This document shows, piece by piece, positions 21,898 to 34,681 of a stretch of DNA of 64,000 bases. Location of the stretch: assembly GCA_935421135.1 (NCBI GenBank), contig OW285187.1:23002429-23066428 (forward strand). The letters run 5' to 3'. A model generated the notes under the pieces. That model was not told the DNA's origin and ran no database searches. It worked only from the letters and a program-made list of their open reading frames with translations. Both the position numbers and the translations under genes were made by a program. Source of the stretch: Bugulina stolonifera. Lineage: Eukaryota; Bryozoa; Gymnolaemata; Cheilostomatida; Bugulidae. Within the stretch, counting starts at the first letter, position 1. Each line of letters starts with the position of its first letter.

Positions 21898-24800
21898 CTA
21901 GCCCTGCTTAACACTTTTAACTCGAGTAGCAGATGTATGACTTGAGGTATTATTTTTATGACTATTCCACACCTTCACAGCACCTTTCAACATCTTGATA
22001 AACCAGAGTACATTTAAAGTATCGAGTATAAGCGTTGACGACCATATCATAACTTTACCTATCATGTCATTGCGATAGTCATCTCTGTCCACTATAGTTG
22101 ACACACAGTATAAGTATATAGGTAATGGCAATATTCTGGCACAGGAGAAAGAAAACACCATTACCAGTCCATTGTAGAAGTACGCTGAACTGTTCTGCAT
22201 TCCTAGCATGTGTAGTGCCGCTCTGCAACACAAGGTGGGGGGAGATAATTCCAAAGTGAGTAAAATACTACCAGCACCAATGAGAATCAGTCACAGATTT
22301 GACACACATTTACAATATTTATGGGAAAAATTAACCTGTAAAAAGTTGCAAATTCACTCCTAAACAAATTGGTGGATATTAGGACTGAAGTGCTACCGAT
22401 ATCACAGAGCCTCACTATCACCTTATGCAATAACACCGTGATAAGGTGCTGACCATTAACTGCTTATCATGCATTCCTAAACTGTCACTGACACTGAGGG
22501 GATGGAAACATACAGATAAGAATATAACACTACTCCACGGTTGCTCTGCACATGGACAAAGTAAATGTGCAAACTAAAAATCTAGCAGATATGAAAGGTA
22601 GCCACTTACATACAATGTAGGCCTACTTGCTGTGACATTATTATTTTGAAATTAAGCCTTAAATTTTGACCTTCTGGCTGCCTGTAGCATGGTACTGTAT
22701 TAGTAAGGCATATTTATCAAGATACAACAAGGTACAGTCGAATAGTTTTAGGTTTTTATAACTAGACTTGAAACTGTAGGTCTACACTATATAGCTAGCA
22801 TATATTACCATTACATTGCCATCACACCTACCTTGCATTTACAAAGAGAGTGGAGTACTCTGCAAACAATCTCACCATTGCAAAGAATCTGTACTTGCCA
22901 ACTAACTACAACGGAGAATAACACATATGAACAGACATGAGCAACAGGTGCACTAATGTAAATATTACACATAGTTCTACATATAAGAATACAAAAGATA
23001 AATAAGGAGGAGGGGGCACTTTGAAGGAATGAGAGGAGAGTTACTTGTGTATGTATGAGTAACATATTGTATGTTCTAGGGCTAATCACAGTCTTCTATA
23101 TACATAACACAGTTATATGTGTTAATCTATGCCAATTTACAAACGGATTGAATAGAGTGGTATTAACAATTTACTGGAGATCTAACTGGTGGCCAGTCTA
23201 CCTGTGTATTTACAAGTCATCATTCTTAGAATAGTATTCTCAATTTTCAGAGTTGTCTTATTTTTATTGTCTTGTGTGGCCTGTCTGTTCTATTATAGAA
23301 ATTTCATTCCAAGAACGGAACCACTGGGTCAGTTTCAGTGAGATGAGAGTGTATAGTTGTGTAAACGAATGGCCACGTGGTAGTCAATAACACCTGACAA
23401 TTCACAACAATATTACAGCTTAAGGTAAACAGTACCAACGATAGAGAGCCGGGTGTCTAGTGTATCCTCTAGGGCAAAATGAATTTGATACCCAGAAAAC
23501 AACACTAATATGCATTTAAAACTGATCAAAGTCTACAGCATATATAAAGTCTACAGCATATAAAGTCTAAAGCTTGTAACACTTGGGGCTCAAAGGTTAG
23601 AATGGAGGCATAGTTCAACTAGTGACAGCGAGATGAGAATTTGAGATTATACACTGTTATAGATTATCACTATCTAGGAATTCACTACAGCAAATAGCCA
23701 AAGGTCACCGATACAACTTGAAACAGTTACTCTACTGAGGACATTGGGCATTGCAAACTACATGTATCTTGCAAACAGACTCCTATTACATTATATACAT
23801 GCGGATTATATTATGTGATATTATTAGTAGTTTGCATGCTGGTGCCTGTTGGCTAAAATTAAATACAATATATATAAGACGATGTTTACTACAACATAGT
23901 AATACCAGAGTCTAATAATATACTTACAATGACATATAAAAATGCTACTACTGAGCACAAATGGTGGAACACAAACGACCATTCACCTACTTCCTTCCAC
24001 TTCATAACCATGATTAAGAAGTCTACAACAGACAGCATACAGTCAGTGGAGTATGACAATAATCCACACTAGTTGGTTAGTTTTCTGAATTCCTTCTAAA
24101 TCCAGTAGTTGCTAATGAGAAGACAACATAGGAGAGTGGTAACCATATTTGCTCCACTGATACACAAAACATGTGAATACTAGTGCTTGCTCTGTACAAC
24201 CTAGATTCTCAGAATATGCCTTGCAGTAATAATGAAACTAGTTACATATGGTTGTAAGATAGTACAGTCATGTATATGTACCAATAGAGTGAGCCAAGTG
24301 CTATAGTGTAGGAGATGCAAGTAGTCTAATTACAGAACATTACATGATGACAGATGCTCTACATATCAATACACTGAATACATACCTCCAAACATGTAAC
24401 CCACTGTAATAGCACAGGCAATGGAGGCAATCTGACATCTTCCCCTAAAACATAATTGTTACTAATATTACATTATTAGTAATATTATGTTCCCAACTTT
24501 CTGCTCCATTTGTGTAGAGCATAAACAAGCCATGAACCTTTTCACAAAATAATCACCAGTAACACATGACTGACTAACAATCAGTATTACATTGATAGTA
24601 CAATACAATAGCAAGTACAGTAATTAGTGCAGGTGACAGCTGCTACACATTTACAAATTGATGTGATGGAATATTTAACCAAAAGTTCGTAAAAACGGCA
24701 TGATGATAAGAATACAGGTCCGCACCAGGATATTTACCATATATAGTCTGATGCCAGTTCTTCGCTATACAATAGTGCATAGGTAGATAATGCAGAGGCA

Positions 24801-25257
24801 GCAACAGCATGGATACCAGACGGAATGCTACAACAAATCAGTATGCCACATGAAAACCTAGCAAGTATGACATACAGGTAAGAAAGAACCTTAGCTGTCT
24901 TAGTTCAGATACACACGCAGTAGGTAATCCTGAGCAAAAAAGTTATGAGACCGCAAATAAATGAACTGAATGTTGCAATTGAATTCAAAAGTCATACCAG
25001 ATGAATGACAATAGCGTTATAGCGTGAGGGAATGTGAACATGAAATAGAAGTAGGCAACAATTAGCATAACATACTGTGTGAGAAGAGAAAGTTTCTTTT
25101 GCCTCGTTAGTCCACTAATAAATGAAGGTGTCCACAACTTGAGGATGAACTCCGAAACAAAGAATAGGAGCAGTGTAACTGCACAGGATGCTGCTGCTAC
25201 TTTCAGGTTGAGGCGTATTTCATCCTTGGTCAGTCCCGATGACTGTATCTCCATCAT
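21898..25257 (-). CDS. TLC-domain membrane protein, TLCD4 (TMEM56)-like
   Basis: TLC (TRAM-LAG1-CLN8) proteins are multi-pass membrane proteins tied to lipid handling; the exact role of TLCD4 is not well defined. Six coding exons on the minus strand: 24998-25257, 24738-24827, 24386-24444, 23928-24022, 22832-22905, 21898-22222. Phases agree and give 300 residues, close to the family's usual 260-300. An in-frame stop precedes the ATG at 25257, and an acceptor at 25282/25283 implies a non-coding first exon. Features seen: a first membrane helix near residues 20-45, a second near 60-80, the VFHHLCSVVAFLYV segment that carries the conserved TLC histidines, FRLLAE-like FAMVRLFAEYST, and a final helix LDTLNVLWFIKMLKG followed by a basic tail. 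The order and the last helix match vertebrate TLCD4 as I recall it. CLN8 is a more distant alternative. Confidence 0.86.
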
Positions 25258-25282
25258 TGATTTGGATTTGAGCAATCAGCAG

Positions 25283-27491
25283 CTGCAACATATAATTTTC
25301 TTGTTTTAGTTACGGCAAGTTGGTAACAATAAATTAGCAAAGCAAAATTAGTAGCCTTTACATTATGCAATAGTTTGTTTCTCGGTTCTTTTCTTTCACT
25401 CTGAATTAACACGATCAAGAGATAATCACTGCTGGCTCACAGCAATGAAGGTCATAGCACAGTGATGTTAGTGTGGAGGTCAGTTGTGTGGACCTTTATT
25501 ACAGACTGAACCTCTGTAGCCAGGGATGAGTATTTTCACAGATGTGAAACCGAGTACCCGGCTGCTCAATTGATAAATTGAAAATCTTTGCAAATAACAT
25601 CATATATGAAATCAAATGGCCAAACTCATTAACAATTGCATTGTATATGTCTATGGTTGATAGATATCGGCACCTTGGCACATATTCCTATATTTCTTCT
25701 ATTGTTCCTATATTGTACATTTTTGTATTACTTTGGTATTACACATTATTGCTCTCCCAAGGATTTGTAAACACATATGCATATAATTCGGGCTTATTCA
25801 TGTAGACCTTCGAGTTAGCCCAGCCTCTACCCTGGGGCGAAGCAGATTTAGTCTATATGGAGATTCACTAAATTCTATACTCTGCAGTTGTTTGTTGGCT
25901 TCTAATAAAGCAGTATCTCTTACTACATATGGTTACTGCTAACTGTATAATTACAAGTTTCTTTCACTGAAAGCGGGTACCAAGTTTAGTCCTATAATTA
26001 CCTGGAGTTGCCACTAGAAACCACTACTCCAAGCGCATAATCAGTGCCGAACATATTGGGAATACCGGCCTATACCTTTTGGTAGGCGACCCATGCATCT
26101 CATAGTTCAACTAGAAACTGTGTCCCACAATTAGGCTAGTTGGGAACACTGCCATCCACTCCTCATGATAATGTCGATGACTACCTTTTGGTAGTCGACC
26201 CATACATTGGCAAGGCCATGAGTGGTGTACCATCATTTCCTAGCACTCAGCACTTAGCCTAGGTGTGGACTATAACCTGCGTCTACGTGGTTGGCACTAC
26301 ACTTGAGCTGGTACTCCTTTCTCTGGTACATGTAGGCCTATAGCTACGCCCTTCCTACTTATATAGGTTGGCAGATGAGATTGGTAACAAGTAAACTAAG
26401 GCCGTGAGATTAAACTAAAATTAAAATTTACTTTATAGGCTTATTTATAATTAATTTATATTTATAATTGATATTATTTAGGCCTATAGATATTCATAGG
26501 ACCTATAGGACCTATCAGTATATTGTAGGTAAGGAAAGGAGGTAGTTGCAATTTCCATTTTACATCGTTTTGACCAAGGAGTTTTGACACAGACAAGGTT
26601 TAGCTATGGTTCTTCTAAACTAAAATTAGTAAATATTTTAATAATTTTATTATGAAATAATAAATTTAATATAATTATTATTTACTAATTAGTAATTAGT
26701 AATTTTAGATGGGTAAGGGTAAGTTGCCTTCTCCTAAACGAATGATAGTGCTAATTAAAAAATTGGTTGAACTGCCTACAATTATAGTTCATTTCAACTA
26801 GCCAGCCTCACAGGCCGTACACAGTAGCATCAGCATGAACAAGAGTCAATGACAAGTCAAATGGGCGAGTCGGAGTCACTAGATTAAGATTAGACTGAAA
26901 CTCGCAGTCACTCTGACAAAAAATTATTCTGACAGTTGTTAATTAATGTACTAATGCTACAGAGATAATATAGTAAAACTCACAGGAACTTGATTACATG
27001 GCACACTCCGCAAGGCAAGGTATTTTGTGTATCCACGTTTCCATCACGTTGGCTTTTAAAGTTTGGGCTAGGCAATGAAAAATAATTGACAATGATTGCT
27101 GCTGATAATCTCTGATGATATGTTCTATATAATGTAATCGGGATAATAATTGGTTCGGACTTTTCAGTAAATTGGCAAATTATTGGCTGACGAAAACATA
27201 TTCAAGAAACAAATAATTTTATTGGTTAACCTGAAACTATCAACTGAGTCCAAAACTACCCGAAGGCAGGTAAAGTTTTATTCGAAAAAGACGATTGCTA
27301 AATAGCTGCGGCGTGGCATAATTCCATGAAGACTTGTAATTGATTATAATATTTTTCTTTTTGGTATCTTTGGTAGCTCATAGGGCCATTGTATTGTACA
27401 ATTGACAGTGTAAGTGTGGTAGCTGGTAGGTCATAGTTATAGTAGGGATTTCAGCAATATCAATGCTCTCGATGTACATGGTTGTATGTAC
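25283..27491. other. Intergenic region upstream of TLCD4-like gene
   Basis: Between the 5' end of the TLCD4-like gene (minus) and the non-autonomous LTR element. Bases 26400-26720 are AT-rich. A near-repeat CCTTTTGGTAG(G/T)CGACCCAT occurs at about 26074 and 26184. No exon supported. Confidence 0.5.
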
Positions 27492-27788
27492 TGTTATGGA
27501 TTTTTCTTCATTCCATAAACCTTCTCCAGGGTTTGTCTAGACACTTGCAGATCTAACTTTTCCTTTATTAACACTTCAACTTCTCTTCCACTTTCTCTCT
27601 ACTTACTCTACTCCTCCTCCTTTTTTGTATATAAAAATCCCTTATATATATGTATGTAAAATAGCTACATGCAGCTAGAGCTACATGTAGCTAACTCCTA
27701 CTATAATTATATAGGTAAAAAAGCAACAGCTTCCCTAGCCTTACAATTACAATACCAGCTTGCAAAAACACTTCTAGAATCTACCACA
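27492..27788 (-). repeat. 3' LTR (minus-strand sense) of the non-autonomous element
   Basis: 297 bp with TG..CA ends (TGTTATGG ... CTACCACA on the plus strand). Same length as its partner at 28984-29280, with a single C/T difference near base 230. Confidence 0.93.
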
Positions 27789-27800
27789 TTCTCCCCTCCT
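27789..27800 (-). other. Polypurine tract of the non-autonomous element
   Basis: Minus strand AGGAGGGGAGAA, directly abutting the 3' LTR. It fixes the polarity together with the primer site at the other end. Confidence 0.7.
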
Positions 27801-28582
27801 AGATGAGGTGTGGGTATTACCTACACCTACATCGATAAACACAATGGATAACCTGATCATAAAAAGTAGAAGAAAGTTTTAGTATAAATATGTCCATTAG
27901 TTTTAAAACTTAGTTTCTACACTATTGTCCTGTCTGGTCTTTAGCATCAGCGGTAGCAGATACAAAGATATTCCTTTGCCTCTTCAATATTCTGGACATC
28001 ACACCTGTGCTCACTCCGATGTTAGTAGTATACGTCCCACAAATAGAAGGTTAGAGGCTCCTATAGTTTGCATTATACCATTCTACAGTAGACACTGGAT
28101 ACACCATCTGAACATCACACCAGTGCTCTCTTCAATGCAAGCAGTATCAGTCCAACCAAGCAGAGGTTTAGAGGCTCCTATAGGTTGCATTAAACCGTGT
28201 TAAGCTACAGTAGACTTTGGATATGCCAGCTGAACATCAATATATAGTAGGCAACAGACAAGTACTCCTTAGTTAGAAATCTTCGTTTTTATACCATTGT
28301 CCTGTTTTGTCTTTAGCACCATTAGTAGATACAAGTAATTCTCGTGTCTCCTCAATCTGTTTCAACATCACACCTGTGCTCACTTCGATGTTAGTAGCAT
28401 AGATTCCACAAATAGAAGGTTAGAGGCTCCTATAGGTTGCATTATACCATTCTACCGTAGATTCTGGATACACCATCTGAACGACGAGATATAACAGGCA
28501 CCAACAAACAGTACTCATGAAATTAAAATAATTACAAAAACTAAAATAAATACATAACACAATAATTTCTATCCATTTGTCA

Positions 28583-28902
28583 TTAGAGAGAAAGTATCCT
28601 CCAGCTTCCTGGTTCACTACTCTTAGGTGTAGATCCTGATGAGCTATACACAGCTTGATAGGCTATGGCATAAACACCACGCTCACGCTGGACTCTTACA
28701 AGATAGTCTACCCTATCCATCTAAGCATGACTTTCCATACGAGTTGTAAGTGTTAGAGAGAAAGTATCCTCCAGCTTCCTGGCTCACTACTCCTAGGTGT
28801 AGATCCTGATGAGCTATACACAGCTTGATAGGCTATGGCATAAACACCATGCTCACGCTGGACTCTTACAAGATAGTCTACCCTATCCATCTAAGCATGA
28901 CT
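28583..28902. repeat. Tandem 150-bp duplication inside the LTR element
   Basis: 28583-28732 and 28753-28902 are near-identical copies starting TTAGAGAGAAAGTATCC and ending CTAAGCATGACT, separated by a 20-bp spacer. Confidence 0.85.
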
Positions 28903-28962
28903 GTCCAAGTCAGTCGGTGTAATACGAGTTGTAAGTGTTGAGCAGTTAGAGTGTTTAGACCG

Positions 28963-28982
28963 GAATCCCACTGCTGCCACTA
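28963..28982 (-). other. Primer binding site, leucine-tRNA-like
   Basis: On the plus strand GAATCCCACTGCTGCCACTA, which resembles the T-arm and acceptor 3' end of a eukaryotic tRNA-Leu ending in CCA, with a mismatch in the CCA. It sits one base from the LTR, the standard place for a primer site. Confidence 0.65.
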
Positions 28983-28983
28983 A

Positions 28984-29280
28984 TGTTATGGATTTTTCTT
29001 CATTCCATAAACCTTCTCCAGGGTTTGTCTAGACACTTGCAGATCTAACTTTTCCTTTATTAACACTTCAACTTCTCTTCCACTTTCTCTCTACTTACTC
29101 TACTCCTCCTCCTTTTTTGTATATAAAAATCCCTTATATATATGTATGTAAAATAGCTACATGCAGCTAGAGCTACATGTAGCTAACTCCTATTATAATT
29201 ATATAGGTAAAAAAGCAACAGCTTCCCTAGCCTTACAATTACAATACCAGCTTGCAAAAACACTTCTAGAATCTACCACA
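28984..29280 (-). repeat. 5' LTR (minus-strand sense) of the non-autonomous element
   Basis: 297 bp, partner of the LTR at 27492-27788. The tRNA primer site follows its inner end on the minus strand. Confidence 0.93.
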
Positions 29281-30751
29281 GTACAAGTCAATTAATGTTA
29301 AATCTAATGCATGGTATGATTGTAGCTTGCTACAGACACAGAGTGCATAGCTTGCTACAGACTGAGACTGCATGAATGATGGTGATCTTGATAATGATCA
29401 GATGATCATCATGATGATAATCTAATCTAAACCTATCATCTCATGATGGTGATATAAGATTTGAATTGCATGTTGAGGGTCATGTTGATGTTATGTTGTA
29501 GGCCTACATACATACATACAATGATAATGATACATGTGATGTTTTCACATTTGTTTAATTGGTAGATTAATATTAGACAAAAAATATACTCTACTGTATC
29601 TAGTCTAGATACACATACAAAATCATAAAATCATTTAACAGCACCTACTTTTAACCGGTCAGTGAAGCTAACACATGACATTCCAAGCTTCATGAAGGTC
29701 TCTTGAGTGGGCCTGCACATTGTGATATATACACTCATGTAGATTGTTAGTGTAATTGAGACATTTATGGAAATGCCCTATTTAAAGTTTCATATTTTAG
29801 GGTCACAGCTTTACGTGGCATCATGCTTTGTGGTTGAAGCGATTATAATATAGATCAATAACATTAAATTGAGGCAAGGATAGTGGTGAGACCTAAACGA
29901 TGCTGGCAATATTAAATGGATTCATCATTTTGATCAAACCATACATAAATGTAGAAGAGAAGGTTTAAGCTGAAAGAAGACAACCCCGTTTGGTTGTCAT
30001 GCACTATCCAAACTGTCTATAGCATAACCATTACTTTATTGAATCAAACGGTTGTGGCCTAATATTAGGCTGTGTTACCAACCGCTCACTGTTATTTTTA
30101 GGAAGGGATCTTCTCTGCCCCTAATCCGACTCTTATGTTGCTCATATAGCGGAGCACGTACCCATAGCCTGCGTACAGTGCAAACAGCTGGTGAGGATTT
30201 CTCTTGTCATAAGGTTACCTACCTCTAGAGCAGATAATTCTATGCTGTATGCTATCGTCTGCTACCCATGTTTTGTGTTTTATTACTGCTATGACAATCT
30301 AGTTATGTGTGAGGTACACTTTGCACATGGTACTTCACAGCATACCGAAATTTTATGTTCATTCATGTCAGCGGTTTGACAACAAGACGTGTACTTCCAT
30401 ATCTACCATAAAAATGGCAGAAAAAGAGGCATATCTTGTTTTGGTTATCAATTGATGTAAAAATTTACATATGTATAACATGTATGATGCCATCTTAATA
30501 TGAAAGGGTACAGCAATTGCAAATTTTGTACCTGTGATCTATTATTGTTATGCATCATTGACATGTATTATAATTTATCACTACATATGGGTCTATATTA
30601 TAATCAATCATGTATATAGAAGCTTTTATATTATGATCTTGGTTAGCAATCACAAATAAGTTATGAGTTTGCTATACATAAAATTAGACAACATTAAAAT
30701 ACTTTTTCCTTGATATTGTTTAAATTTTAATGTGTGTTGTACACTTTGCAG
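29281..30751. other. Region upstream of the BCL7 gene
   Basis: Should carry the BCL7 promoter. A possible non-coding first exon ends at about 30190, where GCAAACAGCTG is followed by a GTGAGG donor; the partner acceptor TTTGCAG is at 30751. No other exon supported. Confidence 0.45.
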
Positions 30752-30806
30752 TGACCTGAGCACTGGTGCTCTGTATTTAGCATCTATCGTCGGAGCAACC
30801 ACTAAA

Positions 30807-33242
30807 ATGCTATTTGGCAGGGGTGTCCGGGCAGAAACTCGTAGTAAAGCGAAGGAAGATATCAAAAGAGTAGCAAATGCAATTCACAAAGTTCGAACAT
30901 GGTAGGCAATATCGTGTTGTCCTGACAACAATTTCTCGCTCCTTTGTAGAGGAAGACAGTGGATGACTTCCAGATAGCAATCATACCTTCTAGTGCCCGT
31001 GACACTTGTACATAATTGTATTTATTGAAAGTTATGCTATACTAGTTTATGTTGTATTTATGATTTGCTAGTACATTAAAATGGATTTTTTATTTTTTAT
31101 AGATGGTTCAGATGGATACATTTTACATTTGCAATATAGTCCGAACTGATTTATCTGACGTATTATAACAAGAATTTAGGGTAAGCCCATCATTGTTGTT
31201 GTGAGCCTATCGCATTCTAAATGTGTTTATTGTTTAGGGAGAAGAAATGGGTGACAATTGGAGATACCACGATGAGAGTATTGAAATGGGTCCCAGGTTT
31301 GTTGGAATTGCCTGTAGATTAATGTACCATACTAATTATCTGAAGACTTGAGTAATCCGCTTGGTCTGCTGGTAGTAAATGACCAGCAAGAAAGATCAGT
31401 TATTAAAAACAGTTTATACTTGCACACTGAAATAGCCTGGACATCTGGCCTACTTGTCTAACCAAATTAGTAAGTAAAATGTAGTTCAGTGTAGTAGTGG
31501 TGAGTAGACTTAGCTTTTCTTGTGTTAAGATGCTTCTTTGATAGAATGAGACTTGCATCGATGCAAGTGATAATCTGGCCCAGCGAGCTGATGCTGTATA
31601 TTGTTGTGGTAATTTAATATTGAATTTTCGTTTTAGCGGCTAACCAGGCAGCTAGAGCTTCACAGGTTAGTCGAGAAATGTTGCTTATCTCATCAATGTT
31701 GCAAGCTTTCATTTTTTCCTCGCAGTGCATGATTCCATACATGACAAGTTCACAATGTGATGAATAGCTCTTGTGTGGCAGCATCATGATGTGTAGGCAA
31801 ACTACATGTATATTTGCCTACATGTGACATAAGTGTACATGTAGCTTTCACAACAAGATTTTTTTAATGCCACATTGTTTATTTTTCCACATTTGAATTA
31901 TGTATATTGCGTATGAAGTTATTTTCTTCTTTTGGGTTGACAACTCCAAGGTTTTCAGCCTGCAAAAGTAATAATATTTATTATATCATGCCCACTGCTC
32001 GAGCCCTTCATTGATTAGCCTAGTGGTAGTCAACTAACTGATCACAGTTCAAACTAGATTTCTTGGGTTGAATGAAGTGAGTTGAGTATCAACTCTGGGT
32101 TGGTGGGTCTAATGCCATTACTGAGAAAATATCCACAGTGGTCTTCTGATAACGAGTTAAAATCAGTACACTGCTTCATCTGTATTTTTGTGATAGGCTG
32201 CAATATTGGTTGTTTTTGACATGATTAACTGTTGCTGCTCCTGTATGTTATGTTATTCTTCTTTTTGATAGAAAAAACCCGTAGCGGAGAATGTTCCAGA
32301 GAGTAGCAATCAAGAAGGGGCAGGTAATATAATATGATAATTCTTACAATTACATTTTAAAGTATGCATACAGTGCTTGCATTGTGCAGTGTAGGCAATG
32401 TACAGACATTACTGCTTTGAATGCAATGCATCTTCAACATAATTTTCTTTGTTTTTTCTATCAGCTGTAGAATCTCAACCACCACAGGGAATCAGCAGCA
32501 TTCCTAAACGTATGCTGCCGTTCATGACTGATGAGAACTCAATGGACAGTGTTGCAAGCAGTAACACCTCAGGTTAGAATTTCAACTGTATTTGCTTCTG
32601 CTTGATGAGAGACCACCAACTCGAGCTCTTTAATCTAACATATGAACTCCACAGCTTATAGTGTTCAACTGCCCTGTACAGCAGATGATATATTCTTGCC
32701 CTTTGGGTTTTTTAACCACTGGTCTGAAGTTTGCAGCGTTCATTATCAGTAGCACAAATGTAGGTCTACTTCCGTAGTAGATCTGATGTAATGACTTGTT
32801 TGAAAGTGTCTCAGGATGATTAAATTGGTACTTGCACCATCAGCACTTTTTCAAACAATATTCTCATAATTTTCATTTCTATCTTCAGATAACAATGATG
32901 ATTTATCAAGAGATTCTCAAAATTATGTATCTGATAGTTCAAGAAGTGCAGTGAATTTTGACAACTCAAACTCGGGTACACCTACCATGTCTTTGTTAAG
33001 GAATGAGGATTCTGGAGATAGAAATAACGATTCATTTACTCAAGGTAAATGTACTATGCACTTACGCGCTATTCTAATAATGTAGCATGCGTCACCTAGT
33101 GTACCCAGTGATTTTGCCCTTTTCGTGTTAGTGTAAGATTTCTATGTAACTTAGAATTAGTGTATGGATCACAGTATACCAAGTCAAGTCATAAACATGT
33201 AATTAATATTTTGTAGAAGATGCAAGCGAGTCCCAGACATAG
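30807..33242 (+). CDS. BCL7 family protein (SWI/SNF complex subunit)
   Basis: BCL7 proteins are small nuclear subunits of the BAF (SWI/SNF) chromatin-remodelling complex. Seven coding exons: 30807-30901, 31238-31296, 31637-31665, 32272-32323, 32465-32572, 32889-33044, 33217-33242. Phases agree and give 174 residues, near the family's 200. An in-frame TGA in the same exon upstream of the ATG fixes the start. The N-terminal 52 residues carry the family signature: GVRAETRSKAKEDIKRV, then WEKKWVTIGDT and VLKWVP. The rest is Ser/Asn/Asp-rich and probably disordered, with short TDENSMDSVASS and DDLSRDS-like segments, as in vertebrate BCL7. A tandem polyadenylation signal AATAAATAAA lies 245 bp after the stop. 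The gene converges on the RING gene, with 370 bp between stop codons. Identification is very strong; which paralogue (A, B or C) has no meaning for an invertebrate copy. Confidence 0.96.
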
Positions 33243-33486
33243 CTATTCCAACACAATGGCAAGATTTTAGCATCACGCCATCATATACATGTACCATTGT
33301 TGTAGTATTGTTGTACCATTGTTGTAGTATTTGTACACACGCATATTATAGGTTTTTTAGTAAGAAAAATAACAATATTATACAAATTATTAGACATACA
33401 TAATATATTATATACATGTAGTTCAATTTCTTTCCACTGTCCATAATGCTTATCGTCGCGTATAAATATTATACTATTTCATTTTA

Positions 33487-33496
33487 AATAAATAAA
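33487..33496 (+). terminator. BCL7 polyadenylation signal
   Basis: Overlapping AATAAATAAA about 245 bp past the BCL7 stop and before the convergent gene's stop. Confidence 0.6.
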
Positions 33497-33612
33497 CAAC
33501 ATGTTGTGTTCCAACACTATATAACACAAAAGTCATTTTTGCTAAAAGGTGCAAAATAATTTTTACGTAGTATGTGCAATATCAATTATAGTCATATCTG
33601 ATTGCATCAAAC

Positions 33613-34681
33613 CTAAAACAACAGTGATTTTTCCATAGTAGCATCTGCACCTTTGCCTAAGAATGATAAACCAGGGCCCGCTTCATCATTCCATAATGGC
33701 TGCCGATTTCCAACATTGGATTCACTTTCAATGTCAAAGTCACAGTGAATTGGATTGGATACCTTCCTGCAACAAGTAAAACAGTAATTGAAAGTTTGAA
33801 AATGCAATATGATGTGCATACTGTTGTTGCTAGGAAACCAATTTGTATGTGTACTATGTTTAACAATTTTGCATTATTTACCAAAATTGCTTAGTTGGTG
33901 TTATTTGAATTTTACTCTACTCACTGTTGCAGTAATTGGTGACTTTCTTTCAGTTCATTATACTTCTTCTCAACTGAAGCCAATTTTGCTTCAATCTTGT
34001 TGACAAGTTTCATTTTCCTATCCATTTCAAGTTGTTGAAGTTTGATATGGCTGGAAATAGATGTGCATGTCTCAATTACTCGTGTACATATATAGTACAT
34101 AATTATATATGTAGTTGCATATTACCCACTATGACTATTAATAAAGTATGGCAATCTTATTTGTGTTTAACAATAAAACCCTAACCAGATTTATAGTGGT
34201 TAGTTTGCTTGGAGGTTTCCAGACCTAGTATGACATTTTGTTGTGTTGATGTGAATGCTTTTCAAGAAAAAATATACTGCCAAGTAGACGCTAGACATAA
34301 TTATGTTGTTTCTCACCCTTTATAATTCTCAATATGAAACTGGCATGCCTTTTGGGCAGTGGTGACTGCTTTTGTTACGTTGTAAGACTTTAACAAATAT
34401 TGAAGAGCAAGAGGTTGATTTTTTGCAGACAGTTCTCTAATTTGATTTGCTTGAATCATAATTCCACATGTTGCTACAGGACAACGAAACCAACGTGTTT
34501 TTCCACTCTCCCTTTTGTTGTTAGAAGACTGCTGAGCAAGAGCTCTCATACATTGCATACAAAAACAATGTAAACAAGTAGAGCTAGCAAAGGAAGCATT
34601 CGTCAGCTTAGCAGGCTGTGAGGAATTCCAGAGGCAGCCATCGCACTCGGGACACTTCATCTTGGACTTTGATATGGACAT
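33613..34681 (-). CDS. Small RING-finger and coiled-coil protein, possibly RNF212/Zip3-like
   Basis: Three coding exons on the minus strand: 34317-34681, 33925-34050, 33613-33766. Phases agree and give 214 residues. The N-terminus has a RING-type cysteine pattern: CPEC at about residues 9-12, then CLHCFCMQC near 36-44 and CPVATC near 67-72. The last pair is spaced C-x4-C instead of C-x2-C. A conserved-looking linker (ALQYLLKSYN) leads into a charged helix with heptad character (KLQQLEMDRK to YNELKESHQ), and the C-terminus is Ser/Gly-rich. RING, linker, coiled coil and Ser-rich tail in a short protein is the layout of the RNF212/Zip3 SUMO or ubiquitin ligases that act at meiotic crossovers, and the linker resembles RNF212B as I recall it. 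That name is inference; a RING E3 with a coiled coil is what the sequence shows. Confidence 0.75.

Larger units (their letters stand above)
27492..29280 (-). mobile_element. Non-autonomous LTR retrotransposon (TRIM/LARD-like), 1789 bp
   Basis: Two direct 297-bp LTRs (27492-27788 and 28984-29280) bound a 1195-bp interior, and a 4-bp duplication GTAC lies at 27488-27491 and 29281-29284. The LTRs differ at one base by my reading, so the insertion is young. Polarity is minus: a primer site complementary to a leucine-type tRNA 3' end (28963-28982) sits one base inside the right LTR, and a purine tract AGGAGGGGAGAA (27789-27800) abuts the left LTR. The interior has no long open frame and no recognisable gag or pol. 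It is built of duplications: two 150-bp copies (28583-28732, 28753-28902) and three units of roughly 120 bp between about 27990 and 28480. It probably depends on enzymes from another element. It lies between the TLCD4-like and BCL7 genes. Confidence 0.9.
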
